Part shown: piece after piece, positions 41,886 to 49,909 of the stretch
Numbering within the stretch: the first letter of the stretch is position 1
Layout: every line of letters begins with the position of its first letter
Position numbers and translations under genes: made by a program
Assembly: GCF_003014535.1 (NCBI RefSeq)
Contig: NZ_PYGD01000006.1
Coordinates: 62,001 to 126,000, forward strand
Length of the DNA: 64,000 nucleotides
Direction: 5' to 3'
Origin: Taibaiella chishuiensis
GTDB taxonomy: Bacteria; Bacteroidota; Bacteroidia; Chitinophagales; Chitinophagaceae
Notes under the pieces: generated by a model
Told to the model about the DNA's origin: nothing
Seen by the model: the letters and a program-made list of their open reading frames with translations, nothing else
Databases searched by the model: none

Positions 41886-43022
41886 ATGAACAGCGAAGAA
41901 AGGATATTACAAATATTGGACCAGAGCGCCTGTCTCAGCAAGGGACAGTTGATCGGCTACCTGAAGAAAACCTTGTACCCCGAGGAGCTCAGGGCAGTAG
42001 AGCTGCACCTGGCCGGCTGCCCGCTCTGCAACGACGCCCTCGAAGGATACGAAAAGCTCGCAGACGCAGAAAGCGTGCTGGGCGCTATTAAGATGCCCGT
42101 ACTGCCCGCCGTGGCGCCCAAAGAGAAAGAAAAACCTAAGGAGAAAAAAGAACCGGTAGTAGTAGCCAAACCGGTGAAACCCGAGCCCGTAGCGGCTCCT
42201 GCCTCACCGGCACAACCCGCCGGCGATAGTACAACCGCCTTTATACCTCAACGCAGCACGGCCCGTATGCTGCGCCCGCTGGGTATTGCAGCCGCCCTGC
42301 TTATCGGGTTTGGCGCCCTGTGGTACTTCGGGCTGCGCAATAATGGCGCCAACCAGGAGGCCTCGAACAACACGCTGGCACAAACAACTACCTACAGCAA
42401 TACCGGCGACAACCGCAAACTGGCCGCCAACAATCCTCCTGCCGCGCAAGAAGCTGCACCCGCGCCGGCAGCAGTACCGGCCAAAGTGCACAAGGATAGC
42501 TTGCTGGCAGCGCATACAGCCAAACGGGCAGACACTACCATAAGAGCAGCCAGGTTACAGCAAGCTCCTGCTGCAATGGCCATGCAGGCCGAAACAGCCG
42601 CAGCACCGGATATTGCAGCTGCAGACCGGGTAAGCGAGGAGAAGACTAAAGAAGAGGCCACGGAAAAACGGCTGCGCAAGACGGAGGATAATATGGCTGC
42701 AGCCAAGGCAGCCGCCAAAAGCGCCGATATAAAAGAAGAACGTAAAAAGGAAGCCGACAAACCCCAGTCTGATTTCGAAAAAGGCCTGGAACTGTATAAG
42801 CAAAAGCAATATGCCAGCGCCCTGCTCTACTTCCGTTCTGCCGAGTCGGACGATTCGGACCCGAGACATTGGGACGCGGTTTACTATTCGGCGCTTTGTA
42901 ATAAAAGCCTGAACAAGAAACGCAGGGCCATTAAGCAATTCCAACGGGTGATCGACGCCGGCGCTTCCCAGAAAAACGCCGCGCAAAAGCAACTGAATGA
43001 GCTTAAAGGGAAGGATAATTAG
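41886..43022 (+). CDS. Anti-sigma-factor-like membrane protein with zinc-finger and TPR
   Basis: This 378-residue protein has an N-terminal zf-HC2-like motif (HLAGCPLC, H41-C45-C48), a Pro/Lys-rich linker, one transmembrane helix at about 130-148 (PLGIAAALLIGFGALWYF), then an Ala/Lys/Glu-rich periplasmic stretch and a TPR-type end at about 295-370 (DFEKGLELYKQKQYASALLYFRSAE, HWDAVYYSALCNKSL). It follows the ECF sigma gene by nine bases and likely holds that sigma factor at the membrane. The periplasmic TPR may be the sensor. Release mechanism is unknown. Confidence 0.85.
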   Translation: MNSEERILQILDQSACLSKGQLIGYLKKTLYPEELRAVELHLAGCPLCNDALEGYEKLADAESVLGAIKMPVLPAVAPKEKEKPKEKKEPVVVAKPVKPEPVAAPASPAQPAGDSTTAFIPQRSTARMLRPLGIAAALLIGFGALWYFGLRNNGANQEASNNTLAQTTTYSNTGDNRKLAANNPPAAQEAAPAPAAVPAKVHKDSLLAAHTAKRADTTIRAARLQQAPAAMAMQAETAAAPDIAAADRVSEEKTKEEATEKRLRKTEDNMAAAKAAAKSADIKEERKKEADKPQSDFEKGLELYKQKQYASALLYFRSAESDDSDPRHWDAVYYSALCNKSLNKKRRAIKQFQRVIDAGASQKNAAQKQLNELKGKDN

Positions 43023-43036
43023 GGGGAGATGTGAGA

Positions 43037-43236
43037 GGTAATTTTAAATTTTGAGTTTTGAATTTTGAACTATTGAAGTGTCCGCTTTCATCACGAGCAC
43101 AGTGAAGGAGTTCCTTTTAGTATCAAGTATCAAGAGGACGATTGTCATCCTGAGCATCGCGAAGGATCTCATCCACTAGCTGGCTCCACCAGCGTGTAAA
43201 GCATCAACTACCAAGAGGAATGTTGTCATCCTGAGC
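43037..43236. repeat. Long direct repeat, copy 1 (cluster C)
   Basis: About 200 bases that recur at 43601-43800 with a constant offset of 564 bases and few substitutions. It includes a 7-base-period tract of TTTTGAG/TTTTGAA units, then TATCAAG units, then the core TGTCATCCTGAGC...GCGAAGGATCTCATCC. Cluster C reads in the opposite orientation to clusters A and B. Confidence 0.85.
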
Positions 43237-43600
43237 GCAGCGAAGGATCTCATCCCTTAGCCGGCTTTACCAGCGTGTAAAGCATCAACTACCAGGAGGT
43301 CCGCTGTCATCCTGAGCATCGCGAAGGATCTTACCGAAGGGAGGCTGTACCTCGATAAGCTGCCGTATCTGAACCTATAAAAAAGCCGATCATCACTATT
43401 GGGGATGGCCGGCTTTTTTTAGTATTAAGCGTTTAGCAACGCAGCCGCGAATATGCGGCATGCGCTAACGCCGATAAGATGCTTCGCGCGGCTCAGCATG
43501 ACAAAAGGCTAACCCCGGATGCAAAAGCAGCAAACGTTGGCCCAGGCATACTAACGCACTTAACTTTAAAAGGAAGTCGCTGTCATCCTGAGCGCAGCAG
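43237..43600. repeat. Interspersed repeats of cluster C between the two long copies
   Basis: Further copies of the 80-81-base unit (TGTCATCCTGAGCnnnGCGAAGGATC...AGCGTGTAAAGCATCAACTACCA), a terminator at 43378-43420, and a degraded unit (GATGCTTCGCGCGGCTCAGCATGACA) at about 43479-43503. Confidence 0.8.
43378..43420 (+). terminator. Hairpin terminator inside cluster C
   Basis: AAAAAGCCGATCATC pairs, with one mismatch and one wobble, with GATGGCCGGCTTTTT, followed by T residues. Confidence 0.7.
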
Positions 43601-43842
43601 GGTAATTTTAAATTTTGAGTTTTGAATTTTGAACTATTGAAGTGTCCGCTTTCATCCCGAGCACAGTGAAGGAGTTCCTTATAGTATCAAGTATCAAGAG
43701 GACGATTGTCATCCTGAGCATCGCGAAGGAGCTCATCGATTAGCTGGCTTCACCAGCGTGTAAAGCATCAACTACCAAGAGGAATGTTGTCATCCTGAGC
43801 ATCTCGAAGGAGCTCATTGATTAGCTGGCTTTCCTGGCGTGT
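43601..43842. repeat. Long direct repeat, copy 2, continuing into the M1 peptidase gene
   Basis: Copy 2 matches 43037-43236 base for base with a few changes. It continues with another unit (CTCATTGATTAGCTGGCTTTCCTGGCGTGT) whose 3' part is the last about eight codons and stop of the minus-strand M1 peptidase gene. Confidence 0.85.
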
Positions 43843-45454
43843 CCCCCACCAGGAAATCAGGATCCGCTTTTATTTTACCCTTGTGGGCATAGCCGGTCCA
43901 CTTGCCGGCTACGGGATAAATCCAGGTAGCTTTATTGCCGGGCAACAGGATGCGCAGGGGCATATCGAAACCGGGTATACAATTGCTCCACTGGAAAGCC
44001 GTACCGGTTGCCGTTGTTTGCCGCAATAACACAGGCAGTTCTTTATGCCGCAGGTATTGCTCAAACAGCTTCGAAAAATCCTTACCCGAATACTGGTTGA
44101 TAAAGGTCTCTATATCGTTGCTGGTAACCAGTTGGTGGTAAAACTTAGCACTTATGGCCTTAAGCATCGCGAAGAAACGGGTATCATCATCCATGATCAT
44201 GCGGATCATGTGGATGACAAAAGCGCCTTTATCGTAATGATCGCCGCTGCCCTCATCGCAGGCATTGTATTGCCCCTGCACCGGTTTATCGTTGCGGATA
44301 ATACGCTTCTTGCCCTGCTGGTAACGGAAGGATGCCTGTTTGCCCTCCAGGCATTCTGCAAAAATGGTTTCCGAATAACTGGTAAACCCTTCCTGTATCC
44401 AGGTATCGGCCGGATCGTAAGCGGTAATGCTGTTGCCAAACCATTCGTGTCCCGATTCGTGGATAATGATAAAATCGAAGGTAAGCCCTACACCTGTCTT
44501 GCTACGGTCGCGGCCCAGGTAGCCCATTTTATATTCATTGCCGTAGGCCACCGCGCTCTGGTGCTCCATACCCAGGTAAGGTGCATCGACCAGTTTATAG
44601 CCGTCTTCATAAAAGGGATAAGGTCCCATCTTCTCTTCGAAACAGGCCATCATAGGTTTTACCACGGCAAACTGTTTGCGGGCCTTCTGTTCATTTTCCC
44701 GCAGCACATAATAATCGAGGCTCAGCGGGCCTTTGGCGCCGGCAAACGTATCGGACCAATGTGTATAGTCGCCGATATAAAACGTTATATCATAATTGTT
44801 GATCGGGTTCTGCACTGACCAGGTATAGGTTGTCGTATTGCCCGTAGTAACTTTGCCCCTAAGCCGGCCGTTACCGATCGCCGTCAACCCGGAAGGCACC
44901 GTGTATTTTAAAGTTACACGTTCGGGTTCGTCGCCGTTAAAGTTCTTACAGGGAAACCACATATAGGCCCCCGATCCCTGGCAGGCCATAGCCATCCAGA
45001 GTTGACCTTTACCATCTGTAGTCCTTACCAGGCCGCCATCCCAGGGCGCGCGTTGTGCCATAACCGGTGCTCCGTGATAATATATAGTACAGCGAAAGCT
45101 GTCGCCGGGCGCCATGCCGGCAAAGCCCTCCGAAAGATAATAAGTACTCCCCTGACCTCTTACCTGTAACCGCTTGCCGGCCATCAGCACGCTATCGATC
45201 TGCAGCGCTTCCTGCAGGTCGAGCTGGAGACTGTCGGCTGCGGGCGCCACTACCTTAGCCAACAGCGTATTGCTGCCGCTGATACTGTTGGTTGCCGTAT
45301 CGAAGACGATATCGAGTTCGTAAGCCTGTACGTCCCACCAGGCACGAGCCGGCGTATTGCTGCACATTACACTGTTTGGTTGTGCCACAGTGGTAAAGCC
45401 GGCAAGCAATACACATATTATTACCAGGCAGTATCTATATAAAACAGGAACCAT
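43814..45454 (-). CDS. Secreted M1-family (aminopeptidase-N type) metallopeptidase
   Basis: This 546-residue protein has a signal peptide (YCLVIICVLLAGFTTVAQ), an N-terminal beta domain (YELDIVFDTATNSISGSNTLLAKV), the substrate motif YLGMEHQSAVAYG at about residue 295 (variant of GxMEN), and the zinc site HESGHEWFGN (about 331-340) with its third ligand in WIQEGFTSYSE. It lacks the ERAP1-like C-terminal domain, being short for M1 peptidases. The last residues GKPANQ are encoded by the neighbouring interspersed repeat, so the native end was probably replaced. It follows pth by 11 bases and is likely co-transcribed with it. Confidence 0.93.
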   Translation of the reverse strand: MVPVLYRYCLVIICVLLAGFTTVAQPNSVMCSNTPARAWWDVQAYELDIVFDTATNSISGSNTLLAKVVAPAADSLQLDLQEALQIDSVLMAGKRLQVRGQGSTYYLSEGFAGMAPGDSFRCTIYYHGAPVMAQRAPWDGGLVRTTDGKGQLWMAMACQGSGAYMWFPCKNFNGDEPERVTLKYTVPSGLTAIGNGRLRGKVTTGNTTTYTWSVQNPINNYDITFYIGDYTHWSDTFAGAKGPLSLDYYVLRENEQKARKQFAVVKPMMACFEEKMGPYPFYEDGYKLVDAPYLGMEHQSAVAYGNEYKMGYLGRDRSKTGVGLTFDFIIIHESGHEWFGNSITAYDPADTWIQEGFTSYSETIFAECLEGKQASFRYQQGKKRIIRNDKPVQGQYNACDEGSGDHYDKGAFVIHMIRMIMDDDTRFFAMLKAISAKFYHQLVTSNDIETFINQYSGKDFSKLFEQYLRHKELPVLLRQTTATGTAFQWSNCIPGFDMPLRILLPGNKATWIYPVAGKWTGYAHKGKIKADPDFLVGDTPGKPANQ

Positions 45455-45465
45455 AACAGGAAATA

Positions 45466-46026
45466 TTACTTATTGAAAGTATTCATTGTACGCTCGAGCC
45501 CTATCGTAGCAAAGCTTTCAATGATCTCTATCGATTTCAGCACCTTATCTTTTACATACGGCATTTCGTCGGCCTGCCACCTGCCCAGTACAAATTCGAC
45601 CTGGCGGCCTTTGGGGAAATCGTTGCCAACGCCAAAGCGCAACCGCGGGTAAGCCGTACTGTTGAGCACCGCCTGGATATCGCGCAGGCCGTTGTGCCCG
45701 GCATGTGTGCCCGAAGCCCGCACGCGAATACTTTCGATCGGCAAGGCCAGGTCGTCTACGATTACCAGCATATTCTCTACCGGTATCTTTTCCTTATCCA
45801 GCCAGTATTTTACGGCTTTGCCGCTCAGATTCATATAAGTGGTCGGTTTGATCACTACGAATGTTTTGCCTTTCCATTTACACTCTGCAACCGCCGCCAG
45901 CCGGTCTACCCGGAAGCTGCCACCATGCTTGATCACAAAAGCATCTGCCACATCAAATCCGATATTATGCCGGGTGCTGTCGTATTCGGCACCGATATTG
46001 CCCAGTCCTACAATTAAGTATTTCAT
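45466..46026 (-). CDS. pth: Peptidyl-tRNA hydrolase
   Basis: This 186-residue enzyme frees tRNA from peptidyl-tRNA released by stalled ribosomes. Catalytic residues are visible: N10 in LVGLGNIG, H20 in DSTRHNIGF, the block KPTTYMNLSGKAV (about 60-72), the Asp in VIVDDLALP, and HAGHNGLRDI where most relatives have GGHNGL. The -7 element TACCTTTG at 46048-46055 lies 21 bases upstream. The next gene (M1 peptidase) begins 11 bases after the stop. Confidence 0.97.
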   Translation of the reverse strand: MKYLIVGLGNIGAEYDSTRHNIGFDVADAFVIKHGGSFRVDRLAAVAECKWKGKTFVVIKPTTYMNLSGKAVKYWLDKEKIPVENMLVIVDDLALPIESIRVRASGTHAGHNGLRDIQAVLNSTAYPRLRFGVGNDFPKGRQVEFVLGRWQADEMPYVKDKVLKSIEIIESFATIGLERTMNTFNK

Positions 46027-46047
46027 GCCTTTTATTTAAAAAGAAGG

Positions 46048-46055
46048 CAAAGGTA
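46048..46055 (-). promoter_or_regulatory. Candidate -7 element (TACCTTTG) of pth
   Basis: A perfect TAnnTTTG match on the minus strand 21 bases from the pth ATG; no good -33. Confidence 0.45.
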
Positions 46056-46212
46056 AAACCTTTCCGATTTGCCGCCCCCTTTTGGAAAGGTATTTTTAAA
46101 TGCTTATTTTGCCGCCCCGTATCTTCAGGTACAGGAATTTAAACATCCCAACGATCCTTCTATTAAATACGAGACAGGGCAACCGGAACATTACAGATAC
46201 AATTAAGAACTG

Positions 46213-47889
46213 ATGGCGCAACAAGTACAATCCGCAATCCCGGCGCGGTCCGGGGGCAATCATCCCAAAGGACTTCCCTACCTCTTCCTCACTGAAATGT
46301 GGGAACGCTTCGGCTATTACCTGATGCTGGGCATTTTCGTATTGTATATGAAAGAGACGCAGGGAGAAGGCGGTATGGGCTTCCCGGCTGTTACAGCTTA
46401 TGATATCTTCGGTACGTTTATCGCCTTCACCTACCTGACGCCTTTCCTGGGTGGCTTCCTGGCCGACCGCAAACTGGGTTATATCAATTCGGTGTACCTG
46501 GGCGGCGCGCTTATGGGACTGGGCTATATGGGCCTTGCCCTGCCGGGCCTGGGCTTTTTCTATGCTTCCATCGCCCTGATCATTATCGGCAACGGTTTCT
46601 TTAAACCCAGTATCTCTACCCTGCTTGGCAATCTTTACAGTGAAGAGCAGTATAAGGACAAAAAAGATGCGGGTTATAATATCTTTTATATGGGTATCAA
46701 TATCGGCGCCTTTGTCTGTAATATCATCGGCGCCTTTATGCGTAATAAATTCGACTGGAGTGCGGCCTTCCTCAGTGCAGGCGTGGGTATGTTCCTCGGG
46801 CTTATCGTATTCACCATCGGCTTGAAACACTACCGTCATGCCAATGTGCTGAAACCTGCCGTAGCCGGCGATACCGGTATCGGGCAGGTATTGTCGCTGG
46901 TATTCCTGCCGGCCATTATCGCCGGGGTACTGGGCTGGATGATACCGGGCGATATCCTGGGCAGCGACAGCACCGATGCTTTTATCGCGGCTACCATACC
47001 GGTCATCATCTTTTTCGTATCCTTATATTACAGGGCCAATAAAGACGATAAACGGCCGATTGCCGCCCTGCTGGCTATTTTCGCAGTGAGTGTCATGTTT
47101 TGGGCGGTATTCAAACAAAACGGCACCGTACTGACCGACTGGGCCCAGAACTACACGGACCGGCAGGTAAGCGAAAGCATGGAACAGGCTGCAGGCAAAT
47201 TGTACCTGGCCGAAGAGGTATCTTCCAAAGAGAGTATGGTAACGCAATACGACAACCAGTTCCGGACGCTGAAAGACGATAACGGTAAAGAGGTGAAAGC
47301 CATGGGACGCAGTGTATATTTCCGCAATATAGACCCGGCCAGGATCCCGGCCGACGGCAAACCGGTATACCTGGTCAATACAGAACTGTTCCAATCCGTA
47401 AACCCGGGCTGGGTGGTTATGCTTACCCCGCTGGTGGTCGCCTTCTTCGCCTTCCTGCGCCGCAAAAAGAAAGAACCCAGTACCCCGGCCAAGATTGCCT
47501 GGGGCATGCTGATCTCGGCCCTGTCGACCCTGGTGATGGTGGCGGCCGTATATGCAGGGCATAACGGCGAATTTAAAGTGTCTGCTTTATGGCTGGTCGG
47601 TTGTTACGGTGTGATTACCATAGGCGAACTGTTCCTGAGCCCGATGGGCCTCTCGCTGGTATCCAAGCTGAGCCCGCCACGCCTTACCGCCTTGATGATG
47701 GGCGGTTTCTTCCTCTCTACTTCCATTGGCAACAAACTTTCCGGTATCCTGGCCAAGACCTGGTATAATTACGAAGACAAGTCGCATTTCTTCCTGGTAA
47801 ACTGCGGCCTGCTGCTCGTATCCGCCGCCATTGGCTTTGTGATGTTGAAATGGCTGAACAAGATCATGCAGGAAAAGGGCGTAAAATAA
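46213..47889 (+). CDS. POT/PTR-family proton-coupled peptide transporter, paralogue 1
   Basis: This 558-residue MFS protein has about 12-14 hydrophobic helices. It carries the POT signature at the first helix (EMWERFGYYLMLGIFVLYM, about 25-43), the second motif IIGNGFFKPSISTLLGNLY (about 118-135; FKPSISTLLG) and GYNIFYMGINIGAF. Its cytoplasmic insert with HNGEF, and a periplasmic loop at about 310-390 with charged residues (QAAGKLYLAEEVSSKESMV), set it apart from the next two copies. POT proteins import di- and tripeptides with protons. It is the first of three tandem family members on the same strand. Confidence 0.93.
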   Translation: MAQQVQSAIPARSGGNHPKGLPYLFLTEMWERFGYYLMLGIFVLYMKETQGEGGMGFPAVTAYDIFGTFIAFTYLTPFLGGFLADRKLGYINSVYLGGALMGLGYMGLALPGLGFFYASIALIIIGNGFFKPSISTLLGNLYSEEQYKDKKDAGYNIFYMGINIGAFVCNIIGAFMRNKFDWSAAFLSAGVGMFLGLIVFTIGLKHYRHANVLKPAVAGDTGIGQVLSLVFLPAIIAGVLGWMIPGDILGSDSTDAFIAATIPVIIFFVSLYYRANKDDKRPIAALLAIFAVSVMFWAVFKQNGTVLTDWAQNYTDRQVSESMEQAAGKLYLAEEVSSKESMVTQYDNQFRTLKDDNGKEVKAMGRSVYFRNIDPARIPADGKPVYLVNTELFQSVNPGWVVMLTPLVVAFFAFLRRKKKEPSTPAKIAWGMLISALSTLVMVAAVYAGHNGEFKVSALWLVGCYGVITIGELFLSPMGLSLVSKLSPPRLTALMMGGFFLSTSIGNKLSGILAKTWYNYEDKSHFFLVNCGLLLVSAAIGFVMLKWLNKIMQEKGVK

Positions 47890-48034
47890 GGCCCTGCCTG
47901 CGTTCTGTCTGTCCCCGCATTTCCGGGGTGAAAAATGGGGGTAATTTTTAACAGGATATTACTCCTATTCGAAAAAATAACTACCTTACGCACGCTTTTA
48001 TTTAAAATAACGAAAAAAACAATAATCTCGACGA

Positions 48035-49789
48035 ATGGATAAAAACGCTACTACTGGTGATTTAGAGAACATTCCTGCTGAAATGAACCCGGCATCGAAA
48101 GGTCACCCCAAAGGACTATGGGTACTGTTCGGAACCGAAATGTGGGAAAGGTTCAACTTTTACGGTATGCGCGCCGTACTGACCCTTTTTATGGTAAATG
48201 CCCTGAGACTGGGAGAAGCCGACGCCTCTATCATCTACGGTGGGTTCCTGGCTTTGTGTTACCTGACCCCGCTGCTGGGCGGCTTTATCGCCGACCGCTT
48301 CCTGGGTAACCGTAACTGTATTATGCTGGGTGGCTCCCTGATGGCCATTGGTCAGTTCCTTTTATTTTACAGTGCCAATACCTTCGAGGGTAATTTAGAG
48401 TTATCCAAGATGTGGTTCTGGCTCGGGTTATTCGTCATTATCTTCGGTAATGGCTTCTTCAAACCCAATATCTCTTCGATGGTAGGCAGCCTTTATCCCG
48501 CCAGCGAAAAATCCAAACTCGATTCTGCATTTACCATATTCTATATGGGTATCAATATCGGCGCCTTGCTGAGCCAGTACATTTGCCCTATGATCGGCGA
48601 CGTACAGGTAAACGGCGTACAGGATGTACACGCCTTCCGCTGGGCTTACCTGGCAGCCGGTTCGGCTATGGTATTGGGTACCCTGCTGTTCTTCTTCCTG
48701 AAAAATAAATATGTTGTTTATCCTAACGGCAAGCCCATCGGCGCCAAACCTTCTAAAATAAAAGTTGAAGGCGAGGAAGAAGAAGAAAAAGCAAAATTCA
48801 GTGGTGCCAGCCTTGGCTTTATCGTTGTCCTGGCCGTTGTATTGTTCTTCGTATTCCGTTACCTGCTGGTTGGCGAGGTTTTCTTCAGCAACTTCGCGAT
48901 CGGCACCCTGGTAAAAGGTATTATCTACCCGATCATTTACGCGGCGGGTATCTCGCTGGCCACGCTGATCCTGCTGGACAAAGCGCTGACTAAAGTAGAG
49001 ACCCAGCGTATCCTGGTTATATATATCGTATCCTTCTTTATTATCTTCTTCTGGGCAGCTTTCGAGCAGGCCGGTTCTTCCCTTACCTTTATTGCTTCTA
49101 ACCAAACCGACAGGACTTTCCTGTTCGGCTGGCAGATGCCCGCCTCGATGGTACAGATCTTTAACGGTCTGTTCGTAGTTATCCTTGCGGTACCTTTCAG
49201 TAAAATGTGGGATAGGCTGCGCGCCAAAGGCAAAGAGCCGATATCGCCGATGAAACAAGCCATGGGCCTGTTGCTGATCGCGCTGAGCTATTTCATCATT
49301 GCCCACAACGTAAAAGACCTGGGCAACGCTGGCCTGCTGGGCGTAAAATGGCTGATCCTGCTGTATTTTATCCAGACCTGCGGTGAGCTTTGCCTGTCCC
49401 CGATCGGCTTGTCGCTGGTGGGAAAACTGGCCCCCAAGCGTTTTGCTTCCCTGTTATATGGTGTATTCTTTATCTCCAATGCAGCGGGTTATGCACTCGC
49501 CGGCACCCTGGGCTCTATCCTGCCCGCTACCGGCGATAAATTCCAGAAAGCACAATCGCTGGGTATCAACCTGCAGGATGTACTGGATAAAAAAGTAACC
49601 CCAACGGCCGAGCAACTGACCCTGCTGAAAGATAACCAGATCAGCGCGGTGTATACCCAGTTTGCCGGTTTCGAGATCCAGAACCTGTACCAGTTCTTTA
49701 TGGTGTTTGTTGTGCTTTGCGGTATCGCAGCGGTAGTCCTGGCACTGATCACCCCAATCCTGAAACGCATGATGCATGGCATCAAATAA
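48035..49789 (+). CDS. POT/PTR-family peptide transporter, paralogue 2
   Basis: This 584-residue MFS protein has the signature EMWERFNFYGMRAVLTLFMVNAL (as EMWERFNFYGMR), NGFFKPNISSMVGSLYP, and IFYMGINIGALLSQ. A charged cytosolic loop KIKVEGEEEEEKAKF (about 245-260) and a long insert around 495-550 (QSLGINLQDVLDKKVTPTAEQ) distinguish it. The first helix motif NFYGMR matches paralogue 3 more closely than paralogue 1. It lies 146 bases after paralogue 1. The substrate spectrum is not shown by the sequence. Confidence 0.93.
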   Translation: MDKNATTGDLENIPAEMNPASKGHPKGLWVLFGTEMWERFNFYGMRAVLTLFMVNALRLGEADASIIYGGFLALCYLTPLLGGFIADRFLGNRNCIMLGGSLMAIGQFLLFYSANTFEGNLELSKMWFWLGLFVIIFGNGFFKPNISSMVGSLYPASEKSKLDSAFTIFYMGINIGALLSQYICPMIGDVQVNGVQDVHAFRWAYLAAGSAMVLGTLLFFFLKNKYVVYPNGKPIGAKPSKIKVEGEEEEEKAKFSGASLGFIVVLAVVLFFVFRYLLVGEVFFSNFAIGTLVKGIIYPIIYAAGISLATLILLDKALTKVETQRILVIYIVSFFIIFFWAAFEQAGSSLTFIASNQTDRTFLFGWQMPASMVQIFNGLFVVILAVPFSKMWDRLRAKGKEPISPMKQAMGLLLIALSYFIIAHNVKDLGNAGLLGVKWLILLYFIQTCGELCLSPIGLSLVGKLAPKRFASLLYGVFFISNAAGYALAGTLGSILPATGDKFQKAQSLGINLQDVLDKKVTPTAEQLTLLKDNQISAVYTQFAGFEIQNLYQFFMVFVVLCGIAAVVLALITPILKRMMHGIK

Positions 49790-49804
49790 AAAATAGTACT
49801 TCCT

Positions 49805-49834
49805 AAAGCCTCCGGATCCGTTCCGGGGGCTTTG
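49805..49834 (+). terminator. Weak hairpin between paralogues 2 and 3
   Basis: AAAGCCTCCGGA pairs with TCCGGGGGCTTT (one wobble) around TCCGT. No T run follows, so it may be a partial terminator or mRNA-stabilising hairpin. Confidence 0.5.
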
Positions 49835-49909
49835 GAATTTATAAACGGATTCTATTTACGCCAACCCGTTTTCAGGACAGAACACGGGTAATGTTTTAAA
49901 TTATTTTTG

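Noticed and set aside
48428-49306. Minus-strand open frame of 292 codons inside a peptide transporter gene
   Set aside because: It lies opposite a transporter with a full set of family motifs; the product is low-complexity and has no domain.
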